Source: Viridibacillus sp050279675
Lineage (GTDB): Bacteria; Bacillota; Bacilli; Bacillales_A; Planococcaceae
Assembly (NCBI RefSeq): GCF_050279675.1
Contig: NZ_JBNNUK010000009.1
Span: 1 to 64,000 of the forward strand
Direction: 5' to 3'
Length of the DNA stretch: 64,000 nt
The position numbers and the translations under genes are program-made. A model generated the notes under the pieces. That model did not search any database. It had not been told where the DNA came from and was given only the letters and a program-made list of their open reading frames with translations. Of the stretch, positions 35,382 to 44,225 are shown one piece after another (position 1 is the first letter of the stretch; the number at the start of each line of letters is the position of its first letter).

Positions 35382-35425
35382 AAAACAACCCCAGATGAGT
35401 ATAAATACTCTTCTGGGGTTGTTTT
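35382..35425. terminator. Bidirectional terminator
   Basis: AAAACAACCCCAGATGAGTAT and ATACTCTTCTGGGGTTGTTTT form a long, nearly perfect stem flanked by A- and T-runs. It separates the convergent SIMPL and aldo/keto reductase genes. Confidence 0.9.
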
Positions 35426-35426
35426 A

Positions 35427-36269
35427 TTAACCTATATTAAAATTAAACTCGTCTGGGTTTGGACCACAGCGGAAATTGTCATTTAATGCATCAATTTGAG
35501 TCATTTCTTCAGTAGTTAGTTCAAAGTCAAAGACATTAATATTTTCTTCCATGCGTAACTCAGTCATTGTTTTTGGAATTGTAACAACTTGATGTTGTAA
35601 ATCCCATTTTAAGACGATTTGAGCAGCAGTTTTGCTATGTTTAGCAGCAATACTTTGTAAAGTTTCATCTTTTAACAGTTCTCCGTTCATTAGTGGAGAC
35701 CATGCTTCAACTTGGATGTCGTGCTCCGCACAATAATTTCGCACCTCTTGTTGTGTAAGGCGTGGGTGGAATTCAATTTGATTGATAACTGGTTTGATTT
35801 CTGTTTCTTTAAGTAAATTTTCTAAATGGTGAACTTGGAAGTTACTTACGCCGATTGAACGAACTAGACCCTCTTTATAGATCGTTTCAAGTGCTTTATA
35901 TGCATCCAAATATTGATCGTGACCAGGCCAGTGGATTAAGTATAAGTCTAAATAATCTAATCCCATTTTTGATAAACTGTCATCGTATGCAGCAAGTGCA
36001 GCTTCATAATTTAAGCCTGCATTCCAAACTTTTGATGTGATAAATAATTCCTCACGAGTAACTAAACCCTCAGCAATTGCTTCTTTAATACCTTGTCCTA
36101 CCATTTCTTCATTGCCATAAATTTGTGCAGTATCAATACTACGGTAGCCTTTTTTTATTGCTGTTTTAACAGCTTTTGCAAGTTCTGCACCATTTTCTAC
36201 ACGAAAAACACCGTAGCCTAATACTGGCATTTTGATTCCATTATTTAATGTTGTTGTTTGTAAGTTCAT
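35427..36269 (-). CDS. Aldo/keto reductase, 280 aa
   Basis: ATG 36269 has GAGGAG eight bases upstream. The family TIM-barrel signatures are present: GYRSIDTAQIYGNEEMVG (Asp and Tyr of the active site), LDLYLIHWPG with the catalytic His, and VSNFQVHHLENLL. The C-terminal IPKTMTELRMEEN is the NADPH-binding motif. The enzyme reduces aldehydes or ketones using NADPH in the cytoplasm. It overlaps the 3' end of the MFS gene by 29 bases and is co-transcribed with it. Confidence 0.92.
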   Translation of the reverse strand: MNLQTTTLNNGIKMPVLGYGVFRVENGAELAKAVKTAIKKGYRSIDTAQIYGNEEMVGQGIKEAIAEGLVTREELFITSKVWNAGLNYEAALAAYDDSLSKMGLDYLDLYLIHWPGHDQYLDAYKALETIYKEGLVRSIGVSNFQVHHLENLLKETEIKPVINQIEFHPRLTQQEVRNYCAEHDIQVEAWSPLMNGELLKDETLQSIAAKHSKTAAQIVLKWDLQHQVVTIPKTMTELRMEENINVFDFELTTEEMTQIDALNDNFRCGPNPDEFNFNIG

Positions 36270-37458
36270 TTTGAACACTCTCCTCAGTTTTTTCTAGTTT
36301 GACACAGATTGCTGCTAAAAAGATAGCCCCTGTAACCATAATTCCTGCAATCCACGTTGTATGGATTAATCCCATTGACTTGGCGATAACGCCTCCTACA
36401 TATGACCCAATAGCAATTCCAGCATTGAAAGCAGCAATGTTAATAGCAGAAGCGACATCTACAGCGCTAGGGACAAAACGCTCAGCCAATATCACGACAT
36501 AAGTTTGAAGTCCTGGGACATTCATAAATGCAAAGAGCCCCATAAATAAAATCGTAATTAGACCAGCTACTTTATATGGTACGGTGAAGTAAAGAACAAA
36601 TAATACAATCGCTTGAATCACGAACATATAAAATAATGCACGAATTGGGTTGTTATTAGCTAGTTTACCACCAATAGTATTACCAATGGCAACTGTAACG
36701 CCATAGAATAATATAATTAGAGTCACGGTTTTTGCCGAAAAACCACTCACTTCTTGCAATAAAGGTGATAGATACGTAAAGACGACAAATGTACCACCAT
36801 AACCTAGTGTAGTAATGATGAACACAAGCAATAATCGGCCGTTTTTTACTAGCTTAAGTTGTTCACCAAAACCGATTTTGGTCCCTTTTTGGATAGACGA
36901 AGGTACTAAAATCATATTGGCAATTAAAGCTAGAATGCCAATCACGACTATAAATGCAAATGCCATGCGCCATCCGAATTGTTGCCCAATTAATGTACCG
37001 AAAGGAACACCTGTTATTGTAGCTACAGTTAATCCAGTGAACATAATCGCTATCGCACTTGCTCGACGATTTGCTGGTACAAGACTAGCAGCAATTGTAG
37101 AGCCAATTGACATAAATACACCATGAGCTAAAGCAGAAACTAGTCTCGCTACAAGTAATATGCCGATAGTTGTAGAGAACATGGCTATACTATTGCCAAT
37201 GATGAAAATCAGCATGATTCCCAGTAATAGTTTCTTTCGAGGAATATGGGCTAGTAGAGATGTCAGTACAGGCGCCCCGATCATTACACCAATCGCATAA
37301 ATAGACACAGTCAAACCCGTTACTTGAAGTGAAGTTTGTAAATCGGCCGCAATCATTGGTAGTAAACCAACGCTTATAAATTCAGTTGTCCCAATGGCAA
37401 AAGCAGTCACTGCCAGTGCAAGCAGAGCCTTTGTATTATTTTGTTGCTGTTGTTTCAT
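36241..37458 (-). CDS. MFS efflux transporter (AraJ/drug-efflux DHA1 type), 405 aa
   Basis: ATG 37458 follows AAGGAGAT. Twelve helices are visible. GTTEFISVGLLPMIAADL in the first helix is the hallmark of the AraJ/YdhP-like DHA1 group, and the loop after helix 2 is IPRKKLLLG. Such proteins export drugs or sugars by proton antiport. It is divergent from an HxlR-type regulator and shares its transcript with an aldo/keto reductase, so a toxic carbonyl or xenobiotic response is likely. Confidence 0.85.
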   Translation of the reverse strand: MKQQQQNNTKALLALAVTAFAIGTTEFISVGLLPMIAADLQTSLQVTGLTVSIYAIGVMIGAPVLTSLLAHIPRKKLLLGIMLIFIIGNSIAMFSTTIGILLVARLVSALAHGVFMSIGSTIAASLVPANRRASAIAIMFTGLTVATITGVPFGTLIGQQFGWRMAFAFIVVIGILALIANMILVPSSIQKGTKIGFGEQLKLVKNGRLLLVFIITTLGYGGTFVVFTYLSPLLQEVSGFSAKTVTLIILFYGVTVAIGNTIGGKLANNNPIRALFYMFVIQAIVLFVLYFTVPYKVAGLITILFMGLFAFMNVPGLQTYVVILAERFVPSAVDVASAINIAAFNAGIAIGSYVGGVIAKSMGLIHTTWIAGIMVTGAIFLAAICVKLEKTEESVQNELTNNNIK

Positions 37459-37622
37459 AGAATCTCCTTCTTTTTATCAGTGTGCAATTACTTGCCAAAT
37501 GTTCCGGAACAAATGTTATTATGGAGCATGTAAAACAGAAAGGGAAGTACGTACTTTTTTGTTATATAGGAACCTTTTAGTACCTGCAAACTAATGTTCT
37601 CTTAAATGAAAAGAGGTTATTA
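37459..37622. promoter_or_regulatory. Divergent promoter region, MFS operon and hxlR-type gene
   Basis: This 164-base gap contains the palindrome GTTCCGGAAC (37501-37510) and another, AAGTACGTACTT (37545-37556). Either may be an operator for the HxlR-type regulator; which one is used cannot be told from sequence. Confidence 0.45.
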
Positions 37623-37991
37623 ATGATGGAAACGAAGAAAAAATACAATATATCAGTTGAAGCAACACTTGAAGTTATCGGAGGAAAATGGAAATGTGTG
37701 ATTTTATGTCACCTCACTCATGGAAAAAAACGTACAAGTGAATTGAAAAGACTGATGCCAAATATTTCGCAAAAAATGTTAACTCAACAATTACGTGAAT
37801 TAGAAAATGATGGTGTTATTAACCGTATTCTATATCATGAACTACCACCAAAAGTAGAATATGAGCTAAGCGATTACGGTAAGAGTTTAGAACCTATACT
37901 GACTTCACTTTGTAATTGGGGCGAGGAACATATTGTCAAAGTGTATGGTAGTAAAGAGGGTTACTTAGAGGATAATGGATTGAATGATTAG
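37623..37991 (+). CDS. HxlR-family transcriptional regulator, 122 aa
   Basis: ATG 37623 (or 37626) follows AAGAGG. The winged helix-turn-helix has the family signature TLEVIGGKWKCVILCHLTHGKKRTSELKRLMPNISQKMLTQQLRELE. Two cysteines sit in KWKCVILC, a place where some HxlR-type sensors react with quinones or aldehydes. The N-terminal redox Cys of YodB is absent. It likely controls the divergent MFS and aldo/keto reductase operon. Confidence 0.9.
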   Translation: MMETKKKYNISVEATLEVIGGKWKCVILCHLTHGKKRTSELKRLMPNISQKMLTQQLRELENDGVINRILYHELPPKVEYELSDYGKSLEPILTSLCNWGEEHIVKVYGSKEGYLEDNGLND

Positions 37992-38173
37992 GTATAATGA
38001 AAAATATGGCGAATATCCATAATACGGATGAATGAAAGTGATGTTCGTATTTTGATAAAATGAATTTGTTTCTTCACAATTAAAGTTCGTTATTTAATGT
38101 TAATTACATTTATTTCATAATAAAACATGTTGTATTATTCGGGTATTAGCGATAAGATAATGTATATTCCAAA

Positions 38174-38242
38174 CTATATGTAACTGGCGTAGCATGGATA
38201 ACCATGAGGGAGCATATAGAAATTCGTCGTACGTCTGGGCAG
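38174..38242 (+). ncRNA. ZTP (pfl) riboswitch aptamer
   Basis: The conserved elements of the ZTP riboswitch are visible in order. P1 is CTATATG (38174-38180) with CATATAG (38213-38219). AACTGGCG follows, then the hairpin CATGG ATAA CCATG, then GGGAGC, and after a short third stem CGTCTGGGCA. GGCG can pair with CGTC to give the known pseudoknot. This class binds ZMP/ZTP (AICAR phosphates), which build up when 10-formyl-folate is short. It controls the permease and phosphoribosyltransferase genes downstream. Confidence 0.88.
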
Positions 38243-38281
38243 GTATTTAGTAAGCGGAATGCTTACTGAATACCTTTTTTG
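38241..38281 (+). terminator. Riboswitch-controlled terminator
   Basis: AGGTATTTAGTAAGC and GCTTACTGAATACCT form a 15-base stem with a GGAAT loop, then TTTTTT. The first arm begins at the last base of the CTGGGCA aptamer element. Ligand binding to the aptamer would therefore compete with the terminator, the usual on-switch design of this class. Confidence 0.85.
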
Positions 38282-38312
38282 TTGGAAATTTTTATCGGAA
38301 AAGGTGAAAAAA

Positions 38313-39368
38313 GTGGATTTTTTGAAAGACATTCTAGCAGCATTAGGTGTGCTGCTAAACGGCTTACCGCAAGGATTACTAGCATTATCATTTGGTTTTG
38401 CATCTGTACCAACTGCCTTGGCATTCTTTATTGGAGCAATTGGTAACTCAGCTACAGGCTCGATTCCAGTAATATCTTATCAGGCAGAAACGATTACTGT
38501 CGCTGGGACTATGGGGAAAAATATGCGCGAGCGTTTATCGATGATTTTCTTCGGGGCAGCATTAATGACTCTTATAGGATTATTTGGTTTTCTAGAAAAG
38601 ATTGTTGATTTTATCGGACCAGTTATAACAAATGGTATGATGGCTGGTGTTGGCATCATGCTCGTAAAAGTATCCCTTGATATGACAAAAAATCATAAAG
38701 CAGTGGGGGTCTCTTCATTTATCGTTGCAATTATTACATATATGGTTACAAAAGATCTAGTTTATACAATTCTTTTCTCCGTTATTATTTCAAGTGTTGT
38801 TGGTCATTTCACACAACAGGAGCAGACAGCAAAACAACCAGTGAAAGAAAAATTTGTACTACAAAAGCTAACGCTTAATGGGTCAGTCATTCGCGGGGCG
38901 CTTGCGATGGTTACGTTAAATATTGGCGCCAATATAGCTTTTGGTAAAATTAACGGATCATTAGCAAATCAAGAGGTTAATGTCGATCATTTAACGGTTA
39001 TTAGTAGTGTTGCTGATATGGTGTCTTCCTTATTCGGTGGGGCACCGGTTGAAGTGGTTATTTCTGCTACAGCAAGTGCGCCACATGCAGTTTTTGCAGG
39101 TGTATTGATGATGGTTATGATGGGTGTCATTTTATTAAGTGGTCTACTACCGAAAATTGGTCGCTTTATTCCGAGCTCAACAATTGCTGGCTTTTTATTC
39201 GTACTCGGTGCAATTGTTACATTACCAGGTAATGCGACAGCTGCATTTGCTGGTGGTGGTGATTCTGCTATTGTAGGTGGTATGACGATGGTTGTAACAG
39301 CCATTTCTGATCCGTTTTTAGGTATGCTTTCAGGATTGATTATTGAATTTTTATTATCTATTTTTTAA
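38313..39368 (+). CDS. NCS2-like purine/pyrimidine permease, 351 aa
   Basis: GTG 38313 follows AAAAGGTGA with good spacing; in-frame ATG 38259 lies inside the terminator hairpin. About 10-12 hydrophobic segments are visible. GSATGSIPVISYQAETITVAGTM at about 50-72 and GGAPVEVVISATASAPHAVFAGV near 250 recall the substrate loops of xanthine/uracil permeases. The protein is shorter than typical members (over 400 aa), so some helices may be reduced. The ZTP riboswitch upstream and the phosphoribosyltransferase 17 bases downstream suggest import of a purine-like base for salvage. Confidence 0.75.
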   Translation: MDFLKDILAALGVLLNGLPQGLLALSFGFASVPTALAFFIGAIGNSATGSIPVISYQAETITVAGTMGKNMRERLSMIFFGAALMTLIGLFGFLEKIVDFIGPVITNGMMAGVGIMLVKVSLDMTKNHKAVGVSSFIVAIITYMVTKDLVYTILFSVIISSVVGHFTQQEQTAKQPVKEKFVLQKLTLNGSVIRGALAMVTLNIGANIAFGKINGSLANQEVNVDHLTVISSVADMVSSLFGGAPVEVVISATASAPHAVFAGVLMMVMMGVILLSGLLPKIGRFIPSSTIAGFLFVLGAIVTLPGNATAAFAGGGDSAIVGGMTMVVTAISDPFLGMLSGLIIEFLLSIF

Positions 39369-39385
39369 TATAAGGAGCTATTAAA

Positions 39386-39925
39386 ATGACGAACACATAC
39401 ACTCTACAAGTGGCAGGTCTAGAAAGAGATTTACCAATCATTCGATTAACAGAAAATTTAAGTATTGCTAGCTTTGTTATTTTAGGTGATGCAGAACTTT
39501 TAAGAGAAGCTACACCATTATTAGTGGACAAGCTTCCTGAAGTGGATGTAATTGTAACAGCTGAAGCAAAAGGTATTCCACTAGCTTATGAAGTTACTAA
39601 CCAATTAGGGTTAACTGCATATTATGTTGCAAGAAAAACTGTTAAACCATATATGCAAAATCCATTGATAAATGAAGTACATTCGATTACGACACAAGCA
39701 AAACAAACATTGTGCTTTGATCAAAAAGACGCTCAAGCTATTAAAGGAAAACGTGTTGCGATTATTGATGATGTTATTAGTACGGGGGAGTCTTTAAGAG
39801 CATTAGAAGAACTTGTTGAATTAGCTGGAGGTTATGTGGTAGCAAAAGCAGCCATCTTAGCTGAAGGCGATGCGGCTAAACGCAAGGATATTATTTTCTT
39901 AGAAGAACTACCACTATTTGATTGA
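39386..39925 (+). CDS. Type I phosphoribosyltransferase (adenine/xanthine PRTase-like), 179 aa
   Basis: ATG 39386 follows AAGGAGC. The PRPP-binding motif VAIIDDVISTGESLRAL (about 129-145) is clear, and DVIVTAEAKGIPLAYEV and VARKTVKPYM match the adenine-PRTase-like fold. The length is normal. The enzyme joins a base to PRPP in the cytoplasm. Co-transcription with the permease under a ZTP riboswitch makes a base close to AICA or a purine plausible, though specificity cannot be read from the sequence. Confidence 0.88.
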   Translation: MTNTYTLQVAGLERDLPIIRLTENLSIASFVILGDAELLREATPLLVDKLPEVDVIVTAEAKGIPLAYEVTNQLGLTAYYVARKTVKPYMQNPLINEVHSITTQAKQTLCFDQKDAQAIKGKRVAIIDDVISTGESLRALEELVELAGGYVVAKAAILAEGDAAKRKDIIFLEELPLFD

Positions 39926-39969
39926 GTATCCAATTGATTTTTATGCTAAAGTCGTGAAAAAACTTTTCA

Positions 39970-39998
39970 TTGACTAATGGAAAATAATCCTATATAGT
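39970..39998 (+). promoter_or_regulatory. Promoter of the T-box/thrS unit
   Basis: TTGACT (39970) and TATAGT (39993) are separated by 17 bases, a good vegetative promoter shape, starting about 20 bases before the T-box leader. Confidence 0.6.
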
Positions 39999-40015
39999 GG
40001 TAAAAATCATAATAA

Positions 40016-40276
40016 TGAATGCGATGACAAGGATAAGAGTAGTTCATAACGGTTTACAGAGAGGGAAGGCAAGGCTGGAAACTTCCTAATACGGCTGAAT
40101 TATTTACCACCTTGGAGCAGTATTGGTGAAATACGAGTAATCAGTACCGTAGAAGCAACGATAAAGCTTACACAAAGCCATCAAAAGGTAACTTATTGAG
40201 TTATGAGATGGAAATTTGGGTGGAACCACGGGTATTATACACACTCGTCCCTTCATGAGGGATGAGTGTGTTTTTT
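40016..40276 (+). ncRNA. T-box leader 1 upstream of thrS
   Basis: The leader has the usual parts: stem I with CAGAGAGGGAAGG, a candidate Thr specifier ACC within TTTACCACC (about 40110), and the T-box GGGTGGAACCACGGGT (40218-40233). A terminator follows (CACACTCGTCCCT and AGGGATGAGTGTG with a T-run). Uncharged tRNA would pair with the specifier and the TGGA bulge and stop termination. The bulge would pair with a tRNA ending UCCA. Confidence 0.9.
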
Positions 40277-40294
40277 GTTTTTAAAATTAAATAT

Positions 40295-40559
40295 AGAATG
40301 CAATGATAAGGACATGAGTAATTCTAACCGCTTTACAGAGAGGGAAGGCGAGGCTGAAAACTTCCTAATGAGGTTGAATTATTTACCACCTTGGAGCAGT
40401 ATTGGTGAAATATGAGTAATCAGTACCGTAGAAGCAACGATAAAGCTTACAAAAAGCCATCAATAAGTAACTCATTGAGTTATGAGATGGAAATTTGGGT
40501 GGAACCACGGGTATATGACACGCACTCGTCCCTTTATACAGGGATGAGTGTGTGTTTTT
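40295..40559 (+). ncRNA. T-box leader 2 upstream of thrS (tandem copy)
   Basis: This copy repeats leader 1 with a 279-base period and only scattered differences. It keeps the same specifier region, T-box GGGTGGAACCACGGGT (40497-40512) and a terminator (CACTCGTCCCT and AGGGATGAGTG). No strong promoter separates the two, so transcription must pass both. Tandem T-boxes occur upstream of B. subtilis thrZ and would sharpen the threonine-starvation response. Confidence 0.9.
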
Positions 40560-40588
40560 ATTTTATAAAAAAATAGGAGTGAAGTGTT

Positions 40589-42529
40589 ATGAGTCAAAAG
40601 GAAGTTTTGATTAAGTTTCCAGATGGACATCAAAAGCAGTATATGCAGGGAGTATCGTTAGGTGAAATTGCTAGTTCTATTAGTTCTAGTCTAAAAAAGA
40701 AATCGGTGGCGGGAGAAGTCAATGGCATACGATATGATTTGAATCGTAATATTACACATGATGCAGAAGTGGAGTTATATGATTTAGCGTCATCAGCTGG
40801 TATAGAGATTATGAGGCATACTTCAGCGCATGTATTAGCTCAAGCAATTAGACGATTATATGGTGATGTGAACTTAGGAGTAGGACCGGTGATAGATAAT
40901 GGCTTTTATTATGATGTTGACATGGAAAGTACAATTACTGTCCAGGATTTAGCTAAAATAGAGAAAGAAATGTCTAAAATAATCGCTGAAAACATAGAGA
41001 TTGCACGTGTTGAATTGTCACGTGAAGAAGCGAAAAAGCTTTTTCAAAAAGATCCTTTAAAGCTAGAGCTACTAAAAGACATTCCTCAAGATGAAATAGT
41101 AACAGTATATCGCCAAGGAGATTTTGTAGATTTGTGTCGAGGTCCGCATTTACCAGCAACTCGATTTATAAAAGCATTTAAATTAACACATATTTCAGGG
41201 GCATATTGGCGAGGGGATAGTAACAATAAAGTACTACAACGTATATATGGTGTCGCTTTTGCAACAAAAGAAGAGATGGAAGAATATTTTCATTTTGTAG
41301 AGGAAGCGCAGAAACGAAATCATCGTAAGCTAGGGAATGAATTAGAGTTATTTATGTTCTCAGAAGAAGCACCAGGTATGCCATTTTATCTTGCTAATGG
41401 GCAAATTATTCGAAATGAATTAGAAGTGTTTTTACGTAAGCTTCAGCATCAATATGATTATCAAGAAGTACGCACGCCATTTATGATGAATAAAAGATTA
41501 TGGGAGCAATCCGGACACTGGGATCATTACAAAGAAAATATGTATTTCACAGAAGTAGATGATCAAGAATTTGCATTGAAACCAATGAATTGTCCAGGTC
41601 ATATGCTGATTTTCAAAGATAAACGTCGGTCTTATCGTGAACTTCCGATTCGCATGGCTGAATTTGGTCAAGTGCATCGACATGAATTTAGTGGAGCATT
41701 AAATGGTTTATTACGTGTTCGCACATTCTGCCAAGATGATGCACATATTTTTGTCAGACCGGATCAAATTGAAAATGAAATTTTACTAGCCTTACGATTA
41801 ATTGACCATGTATACAAAACATTTGGTTTTGAATATGACATTGAATTATCAACACGTCCAGAGGATTTTATGGGAAGTGTGCAATTATGGGATCAGGCAG
41901 AAGCATCTCTTGGAAGAGTATTAAAAAACCTGGGTTATCCATACAAAATAAATGAGGGAGATGGCGCATTTTATGGGCCAAAAATTGATATCCATATAAA
42001 AGATGCGATTAAACGTAGCCATCAATGTGCAACAGTTCAACTTGATTTTCAACTACCAGAGAAGTTTGACTTAGCGTATATAAATGAACAGAATCAGAAG
42101 GTAAGGCCAGTCGTGATTCACCGTGCGGTATTTGGATCAATTGATCGTTTCCTTGGAATATTGATTGAACACTTTGGTGGTGCATTCCCTATTTGGCTAT
42201 CACCTATTCAAGTTCAAGTGATTCCTGTTTCAAACTCAATTCATAAAGAGTATGTTGAAGAAGTTACTAGGCGCTTAAAACAAGAGGAAATCAGAGTCGA
42301 ACTTGATTTACGTGAAGAGAAATTAGGGTATAAAATACGTGAAGCTCAAATGAAGAAAACTCCATTTATACTTATTGTCGGGGATAATGAGGTGGAAAAT
42401 CAATCTGTTAACTTAAGACAATATGGTCAGGAGAATTCAATGGAAATTCAGCTTGATGATTTTATTAGTAAAATAAAGAATATCATTGAAAATAAATCTT
42501 TGAATAATAGTGTTAATGACCTTGGGTAA
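40589..42529 (+). CDS. thrS: Threonyl-tRNA synthetase, 646 aa
   Basis: ATG 40589 follows AGGAGTGAAG. The N-terminal TGS domain (about 1-62) is followed by the editing domain with HTSAHVLAQA (HxxxH) and CRGPH. The class II catalytic core comes next: RNELEVFLRKL, ALKPMNCPGHMLIFKD, then FRVHRHE-like GQVHRHEFSG and motif 3 HRAVFGSIDRFLGILIEH. The anticodon domain is at about 545-640. It is full length. The tandem T-box control suggests a stress-induced thrZ-like copy, and the organism may have another thrS elsewhere. Confidence 0.95.
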   Translation: MSQKEVLIKFPDGHQKQYMQGVSLGEIASSISSSLKKKSVAGEVNGIRYDLNRNITHDAEVELYDLASSAGIEIMRHTSAHVLAQAIRRLYGDVNLGVGPVIDNGFYYDVDMESTITVQDLAKIEKEMSKIIAENIEIARVELSREEAKKLFQKDPLKLELLKDIPQDEIVTVYRQGDFVDLCRGPHLPATRFIKAFKLTHISGAYWRGDSNNKVLQRIYGVAFATKEEMEEYFHFVEEAQKRNHRKLGNELELFMFSEEAPGMPFYLANGQIIRNELEVFLRKLQHQYDYQEVRTPFMMNKRLWEQSGHWDHYKENMYFTEVDDQEFALKPMNCPGHMLIFKDKRRSYRELPIRMAEFGQVHRHEFSGALNGLLRVRTFCQDDAHIFVRPDQIENEILLALRLIDHVYKTFGFEYDIELSTRPEDFMGSVQLWDQAEASLGRVLKNLGYPYKINEGDGAFYGPKIDIHIKDAIKRSHQCATVQLDFQLPEKFDLAYINEQNQKVRPVVIHRAVFGSIDRFLGILIEHFGGAFPIWLSPIQVQVIPVSNSIHKEYVEEVTRRLKQEEIRVELDLREEKLGYKIREAQMKKTPFILIVGDNEVENQSVNLRQYGQENSMEIQLDDFISKIKNIIENKSLNNSVNDLG

Positions 42530-42640
42530 CTAATTACAATTTATTCAAATGTCATAAGAAAAATCGATGAGTATCATTAGTTTTTTATAATTTTATTTAT
42601 ACTGCTTCTTCTTTACAATTAGATTAAAGGAGGAGATGAA

Positions 42641-43393
42641 ATGAAAATATTTGATGCACATTTGCACATTATTGATTTTGATTTTCCAATTCAAGAAAAT
42701 CAAGGATATATACCACCATCATTCTTAGTGGAGGACTATCAACATGCGACAAAGGAATTCGAAATTATTGGTGGCACTATTGTTTCAGGTTCATTTCAAG
42801 GATATGATCAAGGTTATTTAATCAAAGCTCTTAAGGAGATGGGCCCTTCTTTTTATGGCGTAACACAGTTGCCATTTAATACAACGGATCAAAATATTCT
42901 TCAATTAAATGACCTTGGTGTTAGAGCTCTACGATTCAATGTCAAACGTGGTGGTTCTGAGGACTTATCACAGCTAGATTATTTTGCAAGACGCGTATAT
43001 GACTTAGTTGGCTGGCATAGTGAAATATATATTGATGCTAAAGATTTGATAGAGGTTAAAGAAGTTATTCGTAAATTACCGGCGATTTCAATAGATCATT
43101 TAGGCTTATCAGAGGTAGGGTTACCGAATCTACTAGACCTTGTAGAAAGTGGTGTACATGTAAAGGCGACTGGTTTTGGTAGAGTTGAGTTGGATGTGGT
43201 TAAAGCGATGAAAGCTATTCATGAAGTAAATCATGAAGCGTTAATGTTTGGAACTGATTTGCCTTCAACACGTGCAAATCGTCCATTTGATATAAAAGAT
43301 ATTCATGTAATACTTGATCAATTTGATACAAAAAATGCTAATCGAATTCTTTATGAAAATGCGGTTAAATGGTATTCACGTAGAAAAGATTAA
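42641..43393 (+). CDS. TIM-barrel metal-dependent hydrolase (Amidohydro_2 type), 250 aa
   Basis: ATG 42641 follows AAAGGAGGAG. IFDAHLHIID (residues 3-12) gives the HxH metal site, AISIDHLGL the next histidine and LMFGTDLPSTRAN the late aspartate, the pattern of Amidohydro_2 enzymes related to decarboxylases and lactonases. At 250 residues it is a small member. The substrate is unknown. It is monocistronic. Confidence 0.85.
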   Translation: MKIFDAHLHIIDFDFPIQENQGYIPPSFLVEDYQHATKEFEIIGGTIVSGSFQGYDQGYLIKALKEMGPSFYGVTQLPFNTTDQNILQLNDLGVRALRFNVKRGGSEDLSQLDYFARRVYDLVGWHSEIYIDAKDLIEVKEVIRKLPAISIDHLGLSEVGLPNLLDLVESGVHVKATGFGRVELDVVKAMKAIHEVNHEALMFGTDLPSTRANRPFDIKDIHVILDQFDTKNANRILYENAVKWYSRRKD

Positions 43394-43421
43394 ATAAGGT
43401 GATATTTTATAATAAAAATAA

Positions 43422-43462
43422 TACACCCCAATTGTTAAGAAGTACCTAACAGTTGGAGTGTA
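43422..43462. terminator. Hairpin between convergent genes
   Basis: TACACCCCAATTGTTA and TAACAGTTGGAGTGTA pair with one or two mismatches around GAAGTACC. It sits 29 bases after the hydrolase gene and faces the leftward small gene. Confidence 0.7.
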
Positions 43463-43519
43463 GTTCATAATAAGTTTATTTTACATTTCTTCTTCGACTA
43501 ACTCTCTGTTTTCTACTAC

Positions 43520-43777
43520 TCACATTTTAGAAATTGGCACGAATTTTGTGAAATAAGCACCAAAAATCAACAGAACAATTGTTATAGACCAATTGAATAA
43601 CCCCATAATATCAAACCAGTAAGCCAAAAGGTGAGTAATCGCTATAAGATAAAGAAAAATTGGAGTTAGTGCACTTTTGATCCCAGTTATACCTGCATTT
43701 TTTCTTTTTTGAATCAAAATAGAAACTGAAAAGATAAGAGTGATCAGCAGAACGATGGTTAAAATAATCGGTACCAA
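43520..43777 (-). CDS. Small membrane protein, 85 aa
   Basis: The start is TTG 43777, eight bases after AAGGGGG. It has three hydrophobic segments (about 2-22, 37-55 and 62-80) with a short basic stretch (QKRKNAG) between the first two. No family was recognised. It is monocistronic. Confidence 0.6.
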   Translation of the reverse strand: MVPIILTIVLLITLIFSVSILIQKRKNAGITGIKSALTPIFLYLIAITHLLAYWFDIMGLFNWSITIVLLIFGAYFTKFVPISKM

Positions 43778-44225
43778 TATAAATACCCCCTTATTTTTGA
43801 AATTGTTTCTCTGGTTTTTTTCTATATTTTAATGTGTTGCAGTTTGTTCTGTTTTTACTGTGTCAGACTGTGATGTTTATAAAATACGCCATATAAATAA
43901 TAAATATCCTCTTTAGTCAGTTGGGAGAGTTCAACTTAATATCTTCGATAAATGTTACAGAGTGTGTAGGTAGGCTTAATACTCATGCTCTCATAAGATG
44001 AATTTTAATTATAAAAGCTTTATTATTTCCACAATAGAAGTGTATTTGACTAACTAAAAATTGTAAAATATACTATATGTAAAGCTTACTTTACAAGATG
44101 GTTGTGGATATTATGGAAAATATGTTCAATTGGTTATATAGAATGTTTGAGTAATAACTAGTATACCGATGAACATTTACTAACTAAGCAACTAGAAGAT
44201 TAATATATGTAGAGGAGAATTTGTT
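43778..44225. other. 448-base gap, nothing convincing
   Basis: The stretch is AT-rich. A short frame at 44098 (18 codons, MVVDIMENMFNWLYRMFE) has no ribosome binding site. I see no RNA gene or clear palindrome apart from scattered TTTACA-like boxes near 44080-44095. Confidence 0.4.

Noticed and set aside
38259..38312. Upstream ATG of the permease gene
   Set aside because: It sits inside the riboswitch terminator stem; GTG 38313 has a proper ribosome site.
44098..44154. 18-codon frame encoding MVVDIMENMFNWLYRMFE
   Set aside because: No ribosome binding site and no promoter; probably chance in AT-rich DNA.
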